Source: Spirochaetales bacterium (GTDB taxonomy: Bacteria > Spirochaetota > Spirochaetia > ARS1246). From it: 9,340 nucleotides of DNA. Under the pieces are notes generated by a model. That model did not search any database and was not told where the DNA came from. It saw nothing but the letters and a program-made list of their open reading frames with translations. The translations under genes were made by a program, and so were the position numbers. Location of the stretch: positions 1 to 9,340 of the forward strand of contig JABGPX010000738.1 in NCBI GenBank assembly GCA_018644745.1, in the 5' to 3' direction. Of this stretch, positions 1 to 7,237 are shown piece by piece. The first letter of the stretch is position 1. Each line of letters opens with the position of its first letter.

Positions 1-296
1 ATGTAGATCAACAGGAAGCCAAAGCCATGCATGAACAAATACAAAATTATGCGAGTAGTTTTGGAGTTGCGCCAAAACTTATCGCCGCTGCCGGGATTGG
101 TGCTTTTGGCTGCGGGTATTCCCGCAAAGCCGCGGAGAACGCGGTTATACTTTTCAATGATTCGGTGAAGGTCGCTGCTTACGCTGAGAGTTTTGGCGGG
201 CCGAAACCAATGGAATCCGATCAAATAGACTTTATTAGAAATTGGGAAGTTGAGCACTATAGAGCAAAGATGAACAACGGGGAAAAGGAGAAATAG
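1..296 (+). CDS. Class II aldolase, RhaE-like sugar-1-phosphate aldolase (C-terminal fragment)
   Basis: The reading frame is open from the left edge (first whole codon at 3), so this is the tail of a longer gene. The visible 97 residues contain an AGIGAFGCG segment, then a helix rich in Ala and Val, then a GGPKPM loop and a closing IDFIRNWEVEHYRAKM helix. From memory, the same order (a PGVGMFGFGKD-like turn, a helix, then a YWALEEAKLQ-like helix) closes the aldolase part of RhaE-type rhamnulose-1-phosphate aldolases. Such enzymes cleave a deoxy-ketose 1-phosphate to dihydroxyacetone phosphate and L-lactaldehyde in the cytosol. The zinc-binding catalytic region lies outside the window. The kinase starts 5 bases after its stop, which supports a sugar operon. 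An ATG at 27 has an AGGAAG eight bases upstream and could suggest a small separate protein, but the match to a family C-terminus and the open upstream frame make truncation more likely. The substrate (rhamnulose or fuculose phosphate) is inferred only. Confidence 0.7.
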   Translation, partial: VDQQEAKAMHEQIQNYASSFGVAPKLIAAAGIGAFGCGYSRKAAENAVILFNDSVKVAAYAESFGGPKPMESDQIDFIRNWEVEHYRAKMNNGEKEK

Positions 297-301
297 GTCG
301 C

Positions 302-1723
302 ATGAGTAAATATGTAGCGGTTGATCTTGGAGCCGAAAGTGGACGGGTAATAGCAGGTGATGTATCTTCTATGGAGGTCTTTCATCGCTTCTCTAACGGA
401 CCTGTTCGTATCGGGAACAGCATATACTGGAATTTTTTGAATATTTTCTCCGAAATAAAAATCGGTTTAACGAAGGCATTTGAGAAATACGGTAACGACA
501 TCGTGAGTATTGGAATCGATACATGGGGAGTGGATTACGCACTCCTTGATCAGGATGGAGATCTCATTGGCAATCCATATCATTATAGAGATGATAGAAC
601 AGACGGCGTGCCTGAGGAGCTGTTCAAGAGTTTACCGCTGGAAGAAATTTATCGTGAATCCGGTGTCCAAGTCATGCAGCTTAATACGATCTATCAGTTG
701 TATGCCTTCGCTAAAAACAAGCCTTCTCTTCTCGCATGTGCCTCGGCGATTCTTACCGTTCCGGCGTTGCTGAATTACTGGCTGACCGGAGAGCGGAAGA
801 ATGAATACACTCATGTCACTACAACTCAACTGTATAATCCGAAAACAAGATCTTGGTCCGAATCCTTAATTAAGGGTATCGGCGTCGATCCTGCAATTTT
901 CGGTGAAATCGTTAAACCTGGAACAAAGATTGGAACCCTGCTTCCACACGTGGCGAAGGAAATCGGAGCGCCTGAATCGGTATGCGTTATCGCTTCGGCA
1001 TCCCATGATACCGCCAGTGCTGTCGCGGCGGTGCCGGCACCTGGTGAAAAAGGCTATGCTTACCTCAGCTCTGGGACCTGGTCTCTGCTGGGAATAGAAT
1101 CGCCGAACCCGATCATCTCCGAAAAGAGCCGTTTGTATAATTTTACTAATGAAGGCGCCGCTGACGGTGGATTTCGATTCCTGAAAAATATCATGGGTTT
1201 GTGGATCATGCAGGAGTGTAAACATTATTGGGATGATAATGGTGCGAACGATTCCTATGATGATCTTACGGATATGGCGGAGGAAAGCGGCGCCGGTGTC
1301 TTCAAAATGGATGTGGATGACGACCGATTTCTCAAACCCAGCTTGATTGACGATACAATGCCGGACAGGATCCGCACATACGCCTCCGAGACCGGCCAGC
1401 AGATTCCCGAATCAAAAGGACAGATTGTACGCGGCATACTGGAAGGACTAGCTGAAAAGTACGCAGAGAATATTCGACGCGTCGAGGATGTTACAGAAAA
1501 AAAGATCTCAAAACTTCACATAGTAGGTGGAGGAAGCATGAATATTTTTCTCTGCAAGCTTGCCGCGTCGGCCGCGGGAATCCCCGTGCTCGCGGGTCCG
1601 AAAGAAGCCACAGCTATTGGGAATATAATGGTTCAGGAAATCGCCATGGGCGAACTTGGGTCGTTTGATGAAGGAAGACAGCTCGTACTCGATTCTTACA
1701 AAATAACTGAATACCTTCCTTAA
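302..1723 (+). CDS. rhaB: FGGY-family sugar kinase, rhamnulokinase (RhaB) type
   Basis: This 473-residue cytosolic kinase should phosphorylate a 6-deoxy-ketose (L-rhamnulose or L-fuculose) at O1 using ATP. The length fits the family (E. coli RhaB is about 489). Motifs in order are the phosphate-binding DLGAESGR loop at 8-15, GIDTWGVDY at 71-79, NTIYQLYA at 128-135, EYTHVTTTQLYNP at 168-180, SHDTASAV at 234-241 with the expected catalytic base Asp236, the second nucleotide-binding stretch YLSSGTWSL at 254-262, and the adenosine motif VGGGSMN at 408-414. These are RhaB-like rather than E. coli FucK-like. The start is fixed by AAGGAG at 285-290, within the end of the aldolase gene; the 5-base gap implies co-transcription and probably translational coupling. 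FucI and FucU are encoded just beyond the histidine kinase. L-fuculose is therefore a plausible real substrate, since some bacterial fuculokinases belong to this RhaB-like branch. Family assignment is strong; substrate is inference. Confidence 0.92.
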   Translation: MSKYVAVDLGAESGRVIAGDVSSMEVFHRFSNGPVRIGNSIYWNFLNIFSEIKIGLTKAFEKYGNDIVSIGIDTWGVDYALLDQDGDLIGNPYHYRDDRTDGVPEELFKSLPLEEIYRESGVQVMQLNTIYQLYAFAKNKPSLLACASAILTVPALLNYWLTGERKNEYTHVTTTQLYNPKTRSWSESLIKGIGVDPAIFGEIVKPGTKIGTLLPHVAKEIGAPESVCVIASASHDTASAVAAVPAPGEKGYAYLSSGTWSLLGIESPNPIISEKSRLYNFTNEGAADGGFRFLKNIMGLWIMQECKHYWDDNGANDSYDDLTDMAEESGAGVFKMDVDDDRFLKPSLIDDTMPDRIRTYASETGQQIPESKGQIVRGILEGLAEKYAENIRRVEDVTEKKISKLHIVGGGSMNIFLCKLAASAAGIPVLAGPKEATAIGNIMVQEIAMGELGSFDEGRQLVLDSYKITEYLP

Positions 1724-1818
1724 GGGCACGTCGAAAAACCCATATTTTATTTTGCCGACAGAATGGTTTACGGTTTCGTATGTGCTGCAGGTCAAAGTAG
1801 CGGTAAATCGAGATGTCC
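1724..1818. other. Convergent intergenic gap without an evident terminator
   Basis: These 95 bases separate the stop codons of the sugar kinase (+) and the hybrid histidine kinase (-). A terminator for each would be expected. The only pairing I see is GTCGAAAA at 1730-1737 with TTTT and CGAC at 1750-1759, interrupted by two extra bases, with no following T tract. I see no GC-rich stem followed by a T run on either strand, and no gene-like frame with a ribosome binding site. Confidence 0.4.
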
Positions 1819-4227
1819 TTAGGTTTTTTCGGTTAGGAGCCTATGTATCGCCCGTAAAATATCTCCGGCAGAGAAAGGTTTTTGGAGAAAGGGCTGTGAG
1901 TCTTCCAGTATGCCTTTTGAATTGATTGTTTCGGCGCTATACCCTGATAAAAAAAGTATCTTTGTCTCCGGCGATATTATTTGAAATTTCTCCGCGAGTT
2001 CCCTACCGGTCATCCCCGGCATAATTACATCGGTAAGCAAGACGGATATTTGATGTTTTTTTTGGCGGGCAACATCGAGGGCCAGTTCCGGATTTTCTAC
2101 ATCAATGACGTTGAAACCCTCTTGATGCAGAACTTTTGACGTAAGCTTGCGGACTAATTCTTCATCTTCGACTAACAGCACGGTTTTCGCAGTATTCCCT
2201 TCCTCGCCTATACTCTGCGCATCTGTTCCCGTTGATTTGTTGGGTTTATCTATAATCGGCCACTTTAATGTAAAAACGGTTCCTTCTGAGGGTACCGACG
2301 CCACGTCGATAGATGCGCCGTTTTGCTCCACAACACCGTATACTGTCGAAAGACCTAATCCTGTTCCTTTTCCCGATTCTTTTGTTGTAAAAAAGGGCTC
2401 GAAAATATGCGAAAGAACCTCTTTGCTCATTCCTAGTCCGTTGTCTCTGACCATGAAACACACCAGGCCTTCATTCACTTCCGGCCGCTGGGTTGTCGTA
2501 AACTCAAGCCGGCCGCCTTTCACCATTGCGTCCTTGGCATTTGCCGTCAGATTCAATACTATTTGCTCAAACTGCCCTGGATCCATGAATATTTTGGGTA
2601 TCGATTCCTGAAGAGAAAAATGAAGCTCTATACTTGATCCGAGAACACGTTCAAGCATATCCCTCATTTGACGCAGAACGGTGTTAATATTCATATGCAC
2701 CGGCTGCGTTACCTGTTTGCGGCTGAATGCTAGAAGCTGCCCCGTGAGGTCCGTCGCTTTACCCACAGCATCGATTATTTCGGCAAAATCCTGCTGGCGT
2801 TCATCATCATCTTCGAGGGTTGCTCGAATGAGATCGGTATATCCGGTTACCGCAGTCATCAAATTATTGAAATCATGGGCAATCCCGCCGGCGAGCCGCC
2901 CGACTGCTTCCATTTTCTGCGCGTGCCTGTACCTTTCTTCTAACCTCTTTTCGTATGTTACATCCTTCATCGCGGCTACATAGTTGGTAATTATTCCTGA
3001 CTCGCCGCGAACCGGGCTAATTGTTGTATCAAGAATATACTCGGCCTCATTTCGTTTTCCGGTTATTAAACCACGCCATGTTTCGTTTAGCTGAAGGGAT
3101 ACCCATTGGGCATGTTCGTTGGATTGATCGATGTTAGGTTCGGATGATAAAGCGAAAGGTAATTTCCCGATTATTTCGGCTCTTTTTTTCCCGGTTACCT
3201 TAAAAAACGCTGGGTTTGCATACTGAATGCGAGCTATGCTATCGGTTACCAGGATACTTTCAGCCGATTGTTCGATGGCGGCAACAAGCTGTGCTTTTTG
3301 GTTTTCTTCGCGGCGGGTGTGAGTCAAATCGATCGCCATGCCTCGAAAACCTGAAAATGTCCCCTGCTTCAACACGACGTTTGTCGAGACAAGAGCCGGA
3401 AACCGCACGCCGTTTTTCTTAACCAAGTTGTATTCGCTCGGTCCTGTATCATGGCCTTTTTCGGCTGTTCGTTTTAGATTTGCGGATGCTCTTTCTTTCT
3501 CTTCCGGCGCCAATAAGTCTTGGATATTCAGGCCCTTTTCAAGATCTTCCCTGCTATAACCAAATACGGTTAACGCGGAGTCATTCGTGAAAATGAAATT
3601 CCCCTTCTGGTCTGTCTCAAAGACTACCTCTGGAAGCATTTCGGTGAGTTCTTGATATCGACCTTCCATGGTGCGTGCATCGAGTTTTGCCCGATTTTCG
3701 CGAATGAAAAGACCGCAGATATGCGCCAGAACTGTTGCGGTTTTCGTATCCAATGGTCTCGTTTTAGCGGTAAACGCAAGAAACACTGTCCCGAGAATTT
3801 CGTTGGCGGCGGTGAACGTGAGTCTCTGATACGTGGTCACCCCGTATTTTTCCCCAAAGGAATCTGATATTGTACCTGAAATAGATCCAAACGTTGCTTC
3901 GGTAAGGCTTCCGCTGACGATTACCGGCCTCTCCAGCATCATCGAATAATCGGAGTCCGAAACAATGGTCTGATGATCCATCACCCATGTTCCTGAAGTA
4001 TCTGCCATGTCTCGAAAGATAAACTCGCCACCAGCTCGCCCGGTAGGCAAAAAAGCTTTTTTACTTGCTACAAAATCAGCGGTAATAACAAAGAGTGCGC
4101 CGGTATATTCTCTGATATGGCCTGCAATCACGTCATATATTGAAGCGTCAGTGGGTGCATCTGATACATCAAGCACCATTTTCCCGAGAAAATCATACTG
4201 GGAATCGGTGTGTTTGTTCCTCGTCAT
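1819..4227 (-). CDS. Soluble hybrid sensor histidine kinase (GAF-PAS-PAS-HisKA-HATPase-REC)
   Basis: This 802-residue signalling protein should autophosphorylate on His and pass phosphate to its own receiver domain. Residues about 15-180 look like a GAF-type sensory domain. Two PAS domains follow at about 187-305 and 308-428. The HisKA dimerisation helix has the GIAHDFNNLM box with His451. The ATPase domain shows the N-box NLTANAKDAM (559-568, Asn563), G1 DNGLGM (595-600), FEPFFTTK (609-616) and G2 GKGTGLGL (619-626). The C-terminal receiver (about 681-800) has the acidic pocket Glu687/Asp688, phosphoacceptor Asp733 in LLTDVIMPG, Ser761 at the switch position, and Lys783 in LQKPF. No membrane-spanning stretch is visible, so sensing is probably cytosolic. 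No DNA-binding or enzymatic output domain is present, so a separate phosphotransfer protein or regulator is needed. An AGGA lies 10 bases before the ATG. It sits 114 bases downstream of the carbonic anhydrase-like gene with its own promoter-like sequence, so membership of the fuc transcript is uncertain. The ligand is unknown. Confidence 0.96.
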   Translation of the reverse strand: MTRNKHTDSQYDFLGKMVLDVSDAPTDASIYDVIAGHIREYTGALFVITADFVASKKAFLPTGRAGGEFIFRDMADTSGTWVMDHQTIVSDSDYSMMLERPVIVSGSLTEATFGSISGTISDSFGEKYGVTTYQRLTFTAANEILGTVFLAFTAKTRPLDTKTATVLAHICGLFIRENRAKLDARTMEGRYQELTEMLPEVVFETDQKGNFIFTNDSALTVFGYSREDLEKGLNIQDLLAPEEKERASANLKRTAEKGHDTGPSEYNLVKKNGVRFPALVSTNVVLKQGTFSGFRGMAIDLTHTRREENQKAQLVAAIEQSAESILVTDSIARIQYANPAFFKVTGKKRAEIIGKLPFALSSEPNIDQSNEHAQWVSLQLNETWRGLITGKRNEAEYILDTTISPVRGESGIITNYVAAMKDVTYEKRLEERYRHAQKMEAVGRLAGGIAHDFNNLMTAVTGYTDLIRATLEDDDERQQDFAEIIDAVGKATDLTGQLLAFSRKQVTQPVHMNINTVLRQMRDMLERVLGSSIELHFSLQESIPKIFMDPGQFEQIVLNLTANAKDAMVKGGRLEFTTTQRPEVNEGLVCFMVRDNGLGMSKEVLSHIFEPFFTTKESGKGTGLGLSTVYGVVEQNGASIDVASVPSEGTVFTLKWPIIDKPNKSTGTDAQSIGEEGNTAKTVLLVEDEELVRKLTSKVLHQEGFNVIDVENPELALDVARQKKHQISVLLTDVIMPGMTGRELAEKFQIISPETKILFLSGYSAETINSKGILEDSQPFLQKPFSAGDILRAIHRLLTEKT

Positions 4228-4266
4228 TCTTTAACAATCCTACCATTCGCCCCTGCGAGTTAGCTG

Positions 4267-4306
4267 CAGAAGCTATGTCTGAACCTTAGCACAATAATGG
4301 CTTCTG
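4267..4306. repeat. Inverted repeat CAGAAGC / GCTTCTG upstream of the histidine kinase
   Basis: CAGAAGC at 4267-4273 is exactly complementary to GCTTCTG at 4300-4306, with 26 bases between. G-T pairs at both the inner and outer ends could extend the stem to nine pairs. The arms straddle the predicted transcription start of the histidine kinase gene, with one arm in the promoter spacer and one in the early leader. This would suit an operator, or a leader hairpin in read-through transcript. A shorter alternative stem, TAGCT / AGCTA at 4261-4275, overlaps one arm. A 7-base match can arise by chance. Confidence 0.3.
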
Positions 4307-4324
4307 TCCGCCGATGAGTGTCAA
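4294..4324 (-). promoter_or_regulatory. Candidate sigma70-type promoter for the hybrid histidine kinase
   Basis: On the minus strand a perfect TTGACA (4324-4319) is followed after 19 bases by CATTAT (4299-4294, four of six matches to TATAAT). Transcription would begin near 4287, giving a leader of about 60 bases before the ATG at 4227. The spacer is long and the -10 weak, so this is tentative. It would allow the kinase to be expressed independently of fucI-fucU. Confidence 0.33.
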
Positions 4325-4341
4325 AAAACGCGAAACCACCA

Positions 4342-4866
4342 TTATTCCTGAATAGTTATTGATGATTCTGCGTAACGCTTTGCGTTCTCCACGTAGTGGA
4401 TGACTCTTTTTTCCAACGCCGCAATTTCATCATCCCGTAGTGATCTCACTACTCGGGCGGGAGAACCGACAACGAGAGAGCCTTCAGGATATGTCTTACC
4501 TGGCGGGACCAGAGCACCTGCTCCTATCATGCAGTTTGAAGGTATTATCGCGCCGTCCATAATGCATGCTCCCATGCCGATAAGAACATTATCCTGCACC
4601 GTGCACGCATGGACGATCGCCGCGTGTCCGATTGTAACATTGCTGCCGATGATTAGCGGCATGTTCTGGGCAACATGGAGAACCGAGTTATCTTGAACAT
4701 TAGTCCGATCACCAACGCGTATGGGCGACATATCCCCGCGGATTATAACTCCGTACCAGATTGAGCAATCGGTTCCGAGTTCTACATCGCCGACGACAAC
4801 CGCATTCGGGGCGATAAATGCCGCCCTTTCATATTTAGGTATGAGATTCCCCAGTTTTTGTACCAT
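4342..4866 (-). CDS. Gamma-class carbonic anhydrase-like hexapeptide-repeat protein (YrdA/PaaY type)
   Basis: This 174-residue cytosolic protein has the left-handed beta-helix pattern of hexapeptide repeats from about residue 18 to 138, then a C-terminal helix (about 143-165), as in the YrdA/PaaY/CaiE group; family members are usually 170-200 residues. The hallmark segment RGDMSPIRVGDRTNVQDN (43-60) precedes HV at 64-65, and IGHAAIVHACTV (79-90) supplies the other ligands. The expected zinc triad His64, His81 and His86 is complete, and Arg43, Asp45, Gln58 and Asp59 of the family are kept. Such proteins form trimers with metal sites between subunits. Some hydrate CO2, while others appear to be thioesterases or have no known activity. 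AGAGAGGA lies 6 bases before the ATG, and the gene begins 18 bases after the fucU stop, so it is probably co-transcribed with fucI-fucU. A role in fucose use is not evident. Confidence 0.93.
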   Translation of the reverse strand: MVQKLGNLIPKYERAAFIAPNAVVVGDVELGTDCSIWYGVIIRGDMSPIRVGDRTNVQDNSVLHVAQNMPLIIGSNVTIGHAAIVHACTVQDNVLIGMGACIMDGAIIPSNCMIGAGALVPPGKTYPEGSLVVGSPARVVRSLRDDEIAALEKRVIHYVENAKRYAESSITIQE

Positions 4867-4884
4867 TGGGTATCCTCTCTATAA

Positions 4885-5316
4885 TTATGATTTAATTACG
4901 CCTTTCTTTAGGATTATATTGGCGTAGAGCGCTGATTCACCTGTTGCAACGATTGCATACGCGTTGGACGCTCTCTCGTAAAACGCGAACCTTTCTATCG
5001 ACTCAAAATCTGCCGCCCTTTCATCGTAGCGGGAAATGATATCCTTGTATTCTTTCCATATCGTCGGTTTCGTATTATCTCCGGGCACAACGGCCATGAG
5101 TCCAACAGGTTTATCGACGTATGGATCAAGGGGCAGCAGTTTGAGAATTGCATCAAGCAGCGGCGGGATTGGATGGCCGTCGCAGCGTACCAACCGCCTT
5201 GCGTTCGCGGCGGCGGGAAAATTCCCGTCGCCAAGTACAATTTCATCTCCGTGCCCCATTTCCGCAAGCACCATCAGAAGGTCCGGCGGAATTATTGGTG
5301 AGATTCCTTTTAGCAT
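4885..5316 (-). CDS. fucU: L-fucose mutarotase (RbsD/FucU family)
   Basis: This 143-residue cytosolic protein should interconvert the alpha and beta anomers of L-fucose, feeding the isomerase. The family signature is clear: an opening MLKGISPIIPPDLL, the MGHGDEIVLGDGNFPA segment with His22 and Asp30, HPIPPLLDAIL in the middle, and the C-terminal ERFAFYERASNAYAIVATGE with the tyrosine-rich end typical of FucU. E. coli FucU is 140 residues. The frame stays open further upstream to an ATG at 5436, but those 40 extra residues lie over the end of fucI, do not resemble FucU, and have no family counterpart. The start at 5316 gives the canonical N-terminus, with AGGA eight bases before it. It follows the fucI stop by 10 bases, so the two are surely co-expressed. 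The 18-base gap to the next gene suggests the operon continues. Confidence 0.95.
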   Translation of the reverse strand: MLKGISPIIPPDLLMVLAEMGHGDEIVLGDGNFPAAANARRLVRCDGHPIPPLLDAILKLLPLDPYVDKPVGLMAVVPGDNTKPTIWKEYKDIISRYDERAADFESIERFAFYERASNAYAIVATGESALYANIILKKGVIKS

Positions 5317-5324
5317 ATCTCCAA

Positions 5325-5329
5325 TCCTA
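5325..5329 (-). promoter_or_regulatory. fucU ribosome binding site overlapping the fucI stop codon
   Basis: On the minus strand the sequence TAGGA combines the fucI stop (TAG, 5329-5327) with an AGGA (5328-5325) placed eight bases before the fucU ATG at 5316. A second GGAG lies only two bases before the ATG and is too close to be the main site. The arrangement supports the corrected fucU start and suggests that ribosomes ending fucI reinitiate on fucU. Confidence 0.6.
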
Positions 5330-7135
5330 TTTGTATAACGGGCCGAAATTTCCGCAAGCTCTATAGTCTGAACCTTCCGGATCCATACCAAAAGCACTCC
5401 AAGTACTCGGCCTGAATATCTCATTTTGATCGACATTATGCATGCAAACCGGAATACGCAGCATTGAGGCCAAAGTAATCAGATCAGAGCCGATATGCCC
5501 GTATGATACCGCTCCATGATTTGCACCCCAGTTGGCCATCACAGAGTAAACATCTTTGAAGCTGCCGGTTCCCGTCAGTCTCGGCACAAACCAGGTAGTC
5601 GGCCAGGTAGGATTCGTACGTGCATCGAGTGTATCGTGAACATTCAGAGGTATTTCGGCTGTAACTCCCTCGGCGATCTGTAATGCAGGTCCAAGCCCAT
5701 CGATAAGATTGATTCGCGACATGGTAACCGGCATGTCTCCTTTTGTGAGGAAATCGGTTGAATAACCGCCGCCTTTGAAATACCCGTAGTCGGCTGGGCG
5801 GAATAGGGTGGCTTCCAGGCACTTTTGCGCCTCTTCACCGGTAATGTCCCAGAACGGCTTGATAACAGGCTTTCCGTTAATTGTCTGCTCACCAGTACCA
5901 TCGAGAGCACTTGGACCTGAGTTAATCAGATGGATGAGGCCGTTTTCAGCAATTCCTGTCAGAGTGGTGCCGCTTACCCGTTTGACGGCTTCGGCGCTCC
6001 AGAATGTCCGTACATCTGAGAAAATCTGCGCGGTTCCGGTCAGCAGATGGCCAAAGAGCATTGACACACCATTCAAGCTGTCATTTTCCGTCGCGACAAT
6101 CATGGGTTGGCGAATGCCGTTCCAATCAAAGCTTGTATTAAGCATCGCTTCCATGAAATCACCATTCGGGAAATGATCAGTCCAATGGCGCTGGCCTTGA
6201 AAACCCGCGGCAATTGCGTTGTGCCCCATTGCCTCTTCACCAAAACCAAGCTCCGCGAGTCGCGGGTTACCAATCATCAGGTCACGGGCAATCAAGGTCA
6301 TTTTTATAACATCTTCCCATTCACTATCGAGCCGGGCCCGGGATTTTTGAAATTCCGGAGGATTGTCATCTTCTCCTTCTTTACAATTCTTTTTTATCCA
6401 CTCGTGAGCGACCGCAAATTCGTCCGGATCGAAAATCTTTCTATCCATTCTTCTGGCAAATTCGGACATATCTACATACTCGTTTCGCATGCCGAGGTAC
6501 TTCTGGAAGAAATTTTCATTGACAATGGATCCGGCGATGCCCATCGATACCGAGCCCATCGAGAGATAGGAGTTTCCTCTCATTTGCGCAACCGCGAGTC
6601 CTGAACGTATGAATTTTAGAATTTTTGTCTTCACATCCTCGGGAATTGATGTGTCGTCAGAATCCTGAACATCTTGCCCGTATATGGAAAATGCCGGTAA
6701 GCCTTTCTGACTGTGGCCGGCCAGCGCCGCGGCAAGATACACGGCGCCGGGGCGTTCGGTTCCGTTAAAGCCCCATATTGCTTTCGGCATAAAAGGATCC
6801 ATGTCCATGGTTTCCGAGCCGTAGCACCATGCAGGTGTTACAGTAAGGGATACACCGACGCCGGCGCGGGCGAATTTTTCAGCACATTTCGCGGACTCAG
6901 CGACTCCGCCGATTGTTCCGTCTGCAATAACGCATTCTATTGGCATTCCATTTGAGAGTTTGAGATTGTCATTGATGAGTACGGCGACCTGTCTCGCCAT
7001 ATCCATTGTGCGTTTCTCGAGAGATTCTCGAACGCCGCCGAGGCGGCCGTCCACTGTAGGTCTTATGCCCACTTTCGGCAGACCTGTTTTCAAGCGGTTC
7101 TCGAAAGGAAGGTGTTTCAATATATCAGTTGCCAT
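5327..7135 (-). CDS. fucI: L-fucose isomerase
   Basis: This 602-residue cytosolic, Mn-dependent aldose-ketose isomerase converts L-fucose to L-fuculose (the family also accepts D-arabinose). It aligns along its whole length with my memory of E. coli FucI (about 591 residues). Landmarks include [12 protein letters not shown] (20-31), [11 protein letters not shown] (104-114), [20 protein letters not shown] (120-139), [15 protein letters not shown] (306-320), [10 protein letters not shown] (347-356), [16 protein letters not shown] (365-380), [13 protein letters not shown] (510-522) and [10 protein letters not shown] (532-541). The metal-binding residues equivalent to E. coli Glu337, Asp361 and His528 are present as Glu350, Asp374 and His540. 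The N-terminus is about 14 residues longer than in E. coli, but GGAGG seven bases before the ATG makes this start convincing. It is the first gene of the minus-strand cluster. A promoter-like sequence and dyads lie just upstream. Confidence 0.97.
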   Translation of the reverse strand: MATDILKHLPFENRLKTGLPKVGIRPTVDGRLGGVRESLEKRTMDMARQVAVLINDNLKLSNGMPIECVIADGTIGGVAESAKCAEKFARAGVGVSLTVTPAWCYGSETMDMDPFMPKAIWGFNGTERPGAVYLAAALAGHSQKGLPAFSIYGQDVQDSDDTSIPEDVKTKILKFIRSGLAVAQMRGNSYLSMGSVSMGIAGSIVNENFFQKYLGMRNEYVDMSEFARRMDRKIFDPDEFAVAHEWIKKNCKEGEDDNPPEFQKSRARLDSEWEDVIKMTLIARDLMIGNPRLAELGFGEEAMGHNAIAAGFQGQRHWTDHFPNGDFMEAMLNTSFDWNGIRQPMIVATENDSLNGVSMLFGHLLTGTAQIFSDVRTFWSAEAVKRVSGTTLTGIAENGLIHLINSGPSALDGTGEQTINGKPVIKPFWDITGEEAQKCLEATLFRPADYGYFKGGGYSTDFLTKGDMPVTMSRINLIDGLGPALQIAEGVTAEIPLNVHDTLDARTNPTWPTTWFVPRLTGTGSFKDVYSVMANWGANHGAVSYGHIGSDLITLASMLRIPVCMHNVDQNEIFRPSTWSAFGMDPEGSDYRACGNFGPLYK

Positions 7136-7163
7136 GTAAAATCCTCCGTATTATTTGAAGGTC

Positions 7164-7192
7164 ATTATTGCTTATGCCTTCCGATTCATCAA
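7164..7192 (-). promoter_or_regulatory. fucI: Candidate sigma70-type promoter of fucI
   Basis: On the minus strand TTGATG (7192-7187, four of six to TTGACA) and AATAAT (7169-7164, five of six to TATAAT) are separated by the optimal 17 bases. Transcription would begin near 7157, leaving a leader of about 22 bases that holds the strong fucI ribosome binding site. The -35 element lies inside a 6-base dyad, consistent with a repressor or activator site. This is inference from sequence alone. Confidence 0.45.
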
Positions 7193-7200
7193 GCATCGGA
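7180..7200. repeat. Dyad TCCGAT-N9-ATCGGA around the fucI -35 element
   Basis: TCCGAT (7180-7185) and ATCGGA (7195-7200) are exact inverted repeats separated by 9 bases, and the candidate fucI -35 hexamer (7187-7192) sits in the centre. A half-site spacing of this sort suits a dimeric sugar-responsive regulator. No regulator gene of this kind is seen in the window. Confidence 0.4.
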
Positions 7201-7213
7201 TTGATAGAATCCG
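7197..7213. repeat. Dyad CGGATT-N5-AATCCG in the divergent region
   Basis: CGGATT (7197-7202) and AATCCG (7208-7213) are exact inverted repeats with a 5-base centre. The left arm shares bases with the right arm of the dyad at 7180-7200, so the two cannot form hairpins at once. The centre holds part of an extended -10-like sequence for the rightward gene. Confidence 0.4.
7202..7210 (+). promoter_or_regulatory. Candidate extended -10 promoter for the AI-2E family gene
   Basis: TGATAGAAT matches the extended -10 pattern TGnTATAAT with one mismatch (TAGAAT). No good -35 lies at the usual distance, as expected for extended -10 promoters. Transcription would begin near 7217, about 52 bases before the ATG. 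An alternative GATAAT at 7252-7257 would give an almost leaderless message. The call is weak. Confidence 0.25.
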
Positions 7214-7237
7214 CATTTATTGGTGCGGGGTTCCGCA
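7211..7237. repeat. Alternating CCGCA / TGCGG / CCGCA arms (competing stems)
   Basis: CCGCA at 7211-7215, TGCGG at 7224-7228 and CCGCA at 7233-7237 let the middle arm pair with either flank: an 8-base loop to the left, or a 4-base loop (GGTT) to the right. The arms are only five bases long. They could act as binding sites, or as alternative leader hairpins upstream of the rightward gene. Confidence 0.35.

Noticed and set aside
27..296. A complete 89-residue small protein starting at ATG 27
   Set aside because: The frame continues open to the window edge, and the sequence matches the closing segment of class II aldolases, so it is better read as a truncated C-terminus.
866..1225. A 119-codon minus-strand frame inside the sugar kinase gene
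   Set aside because: It is antisense to conserved kinase motifs, has an Arg-rich shadow-like composition, and has no family resemblance.
1724..1818. Rho-independent terminators between the convergent genes
   Set aside because: I found only a short, interrupted, AT-rich pairing without a T tract; it is not enough to call a terminator.
2147..2611. A 154-codon plus-strand frame opposite the histidine kinase
   Set aside because: It lies entirely antisense to the ATPase and linker region of a clear kinase gene, has a low-complexity Ser/Thr/Pro-rich translation, and shows no family motif.
4261..4275. Stem TAGCT-GCAGA-AGCTA as a terminator of the carbonic anhydrase-like gene
   Set aside because: There are only five base pairs, and no T run follows on the minus strand.
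6107..6604. A 165-codon plus-strand frame opposite fucI
   Set aside because: It is a mirror of a highly conserved isomerase gene; its translation has no recognisable domain.
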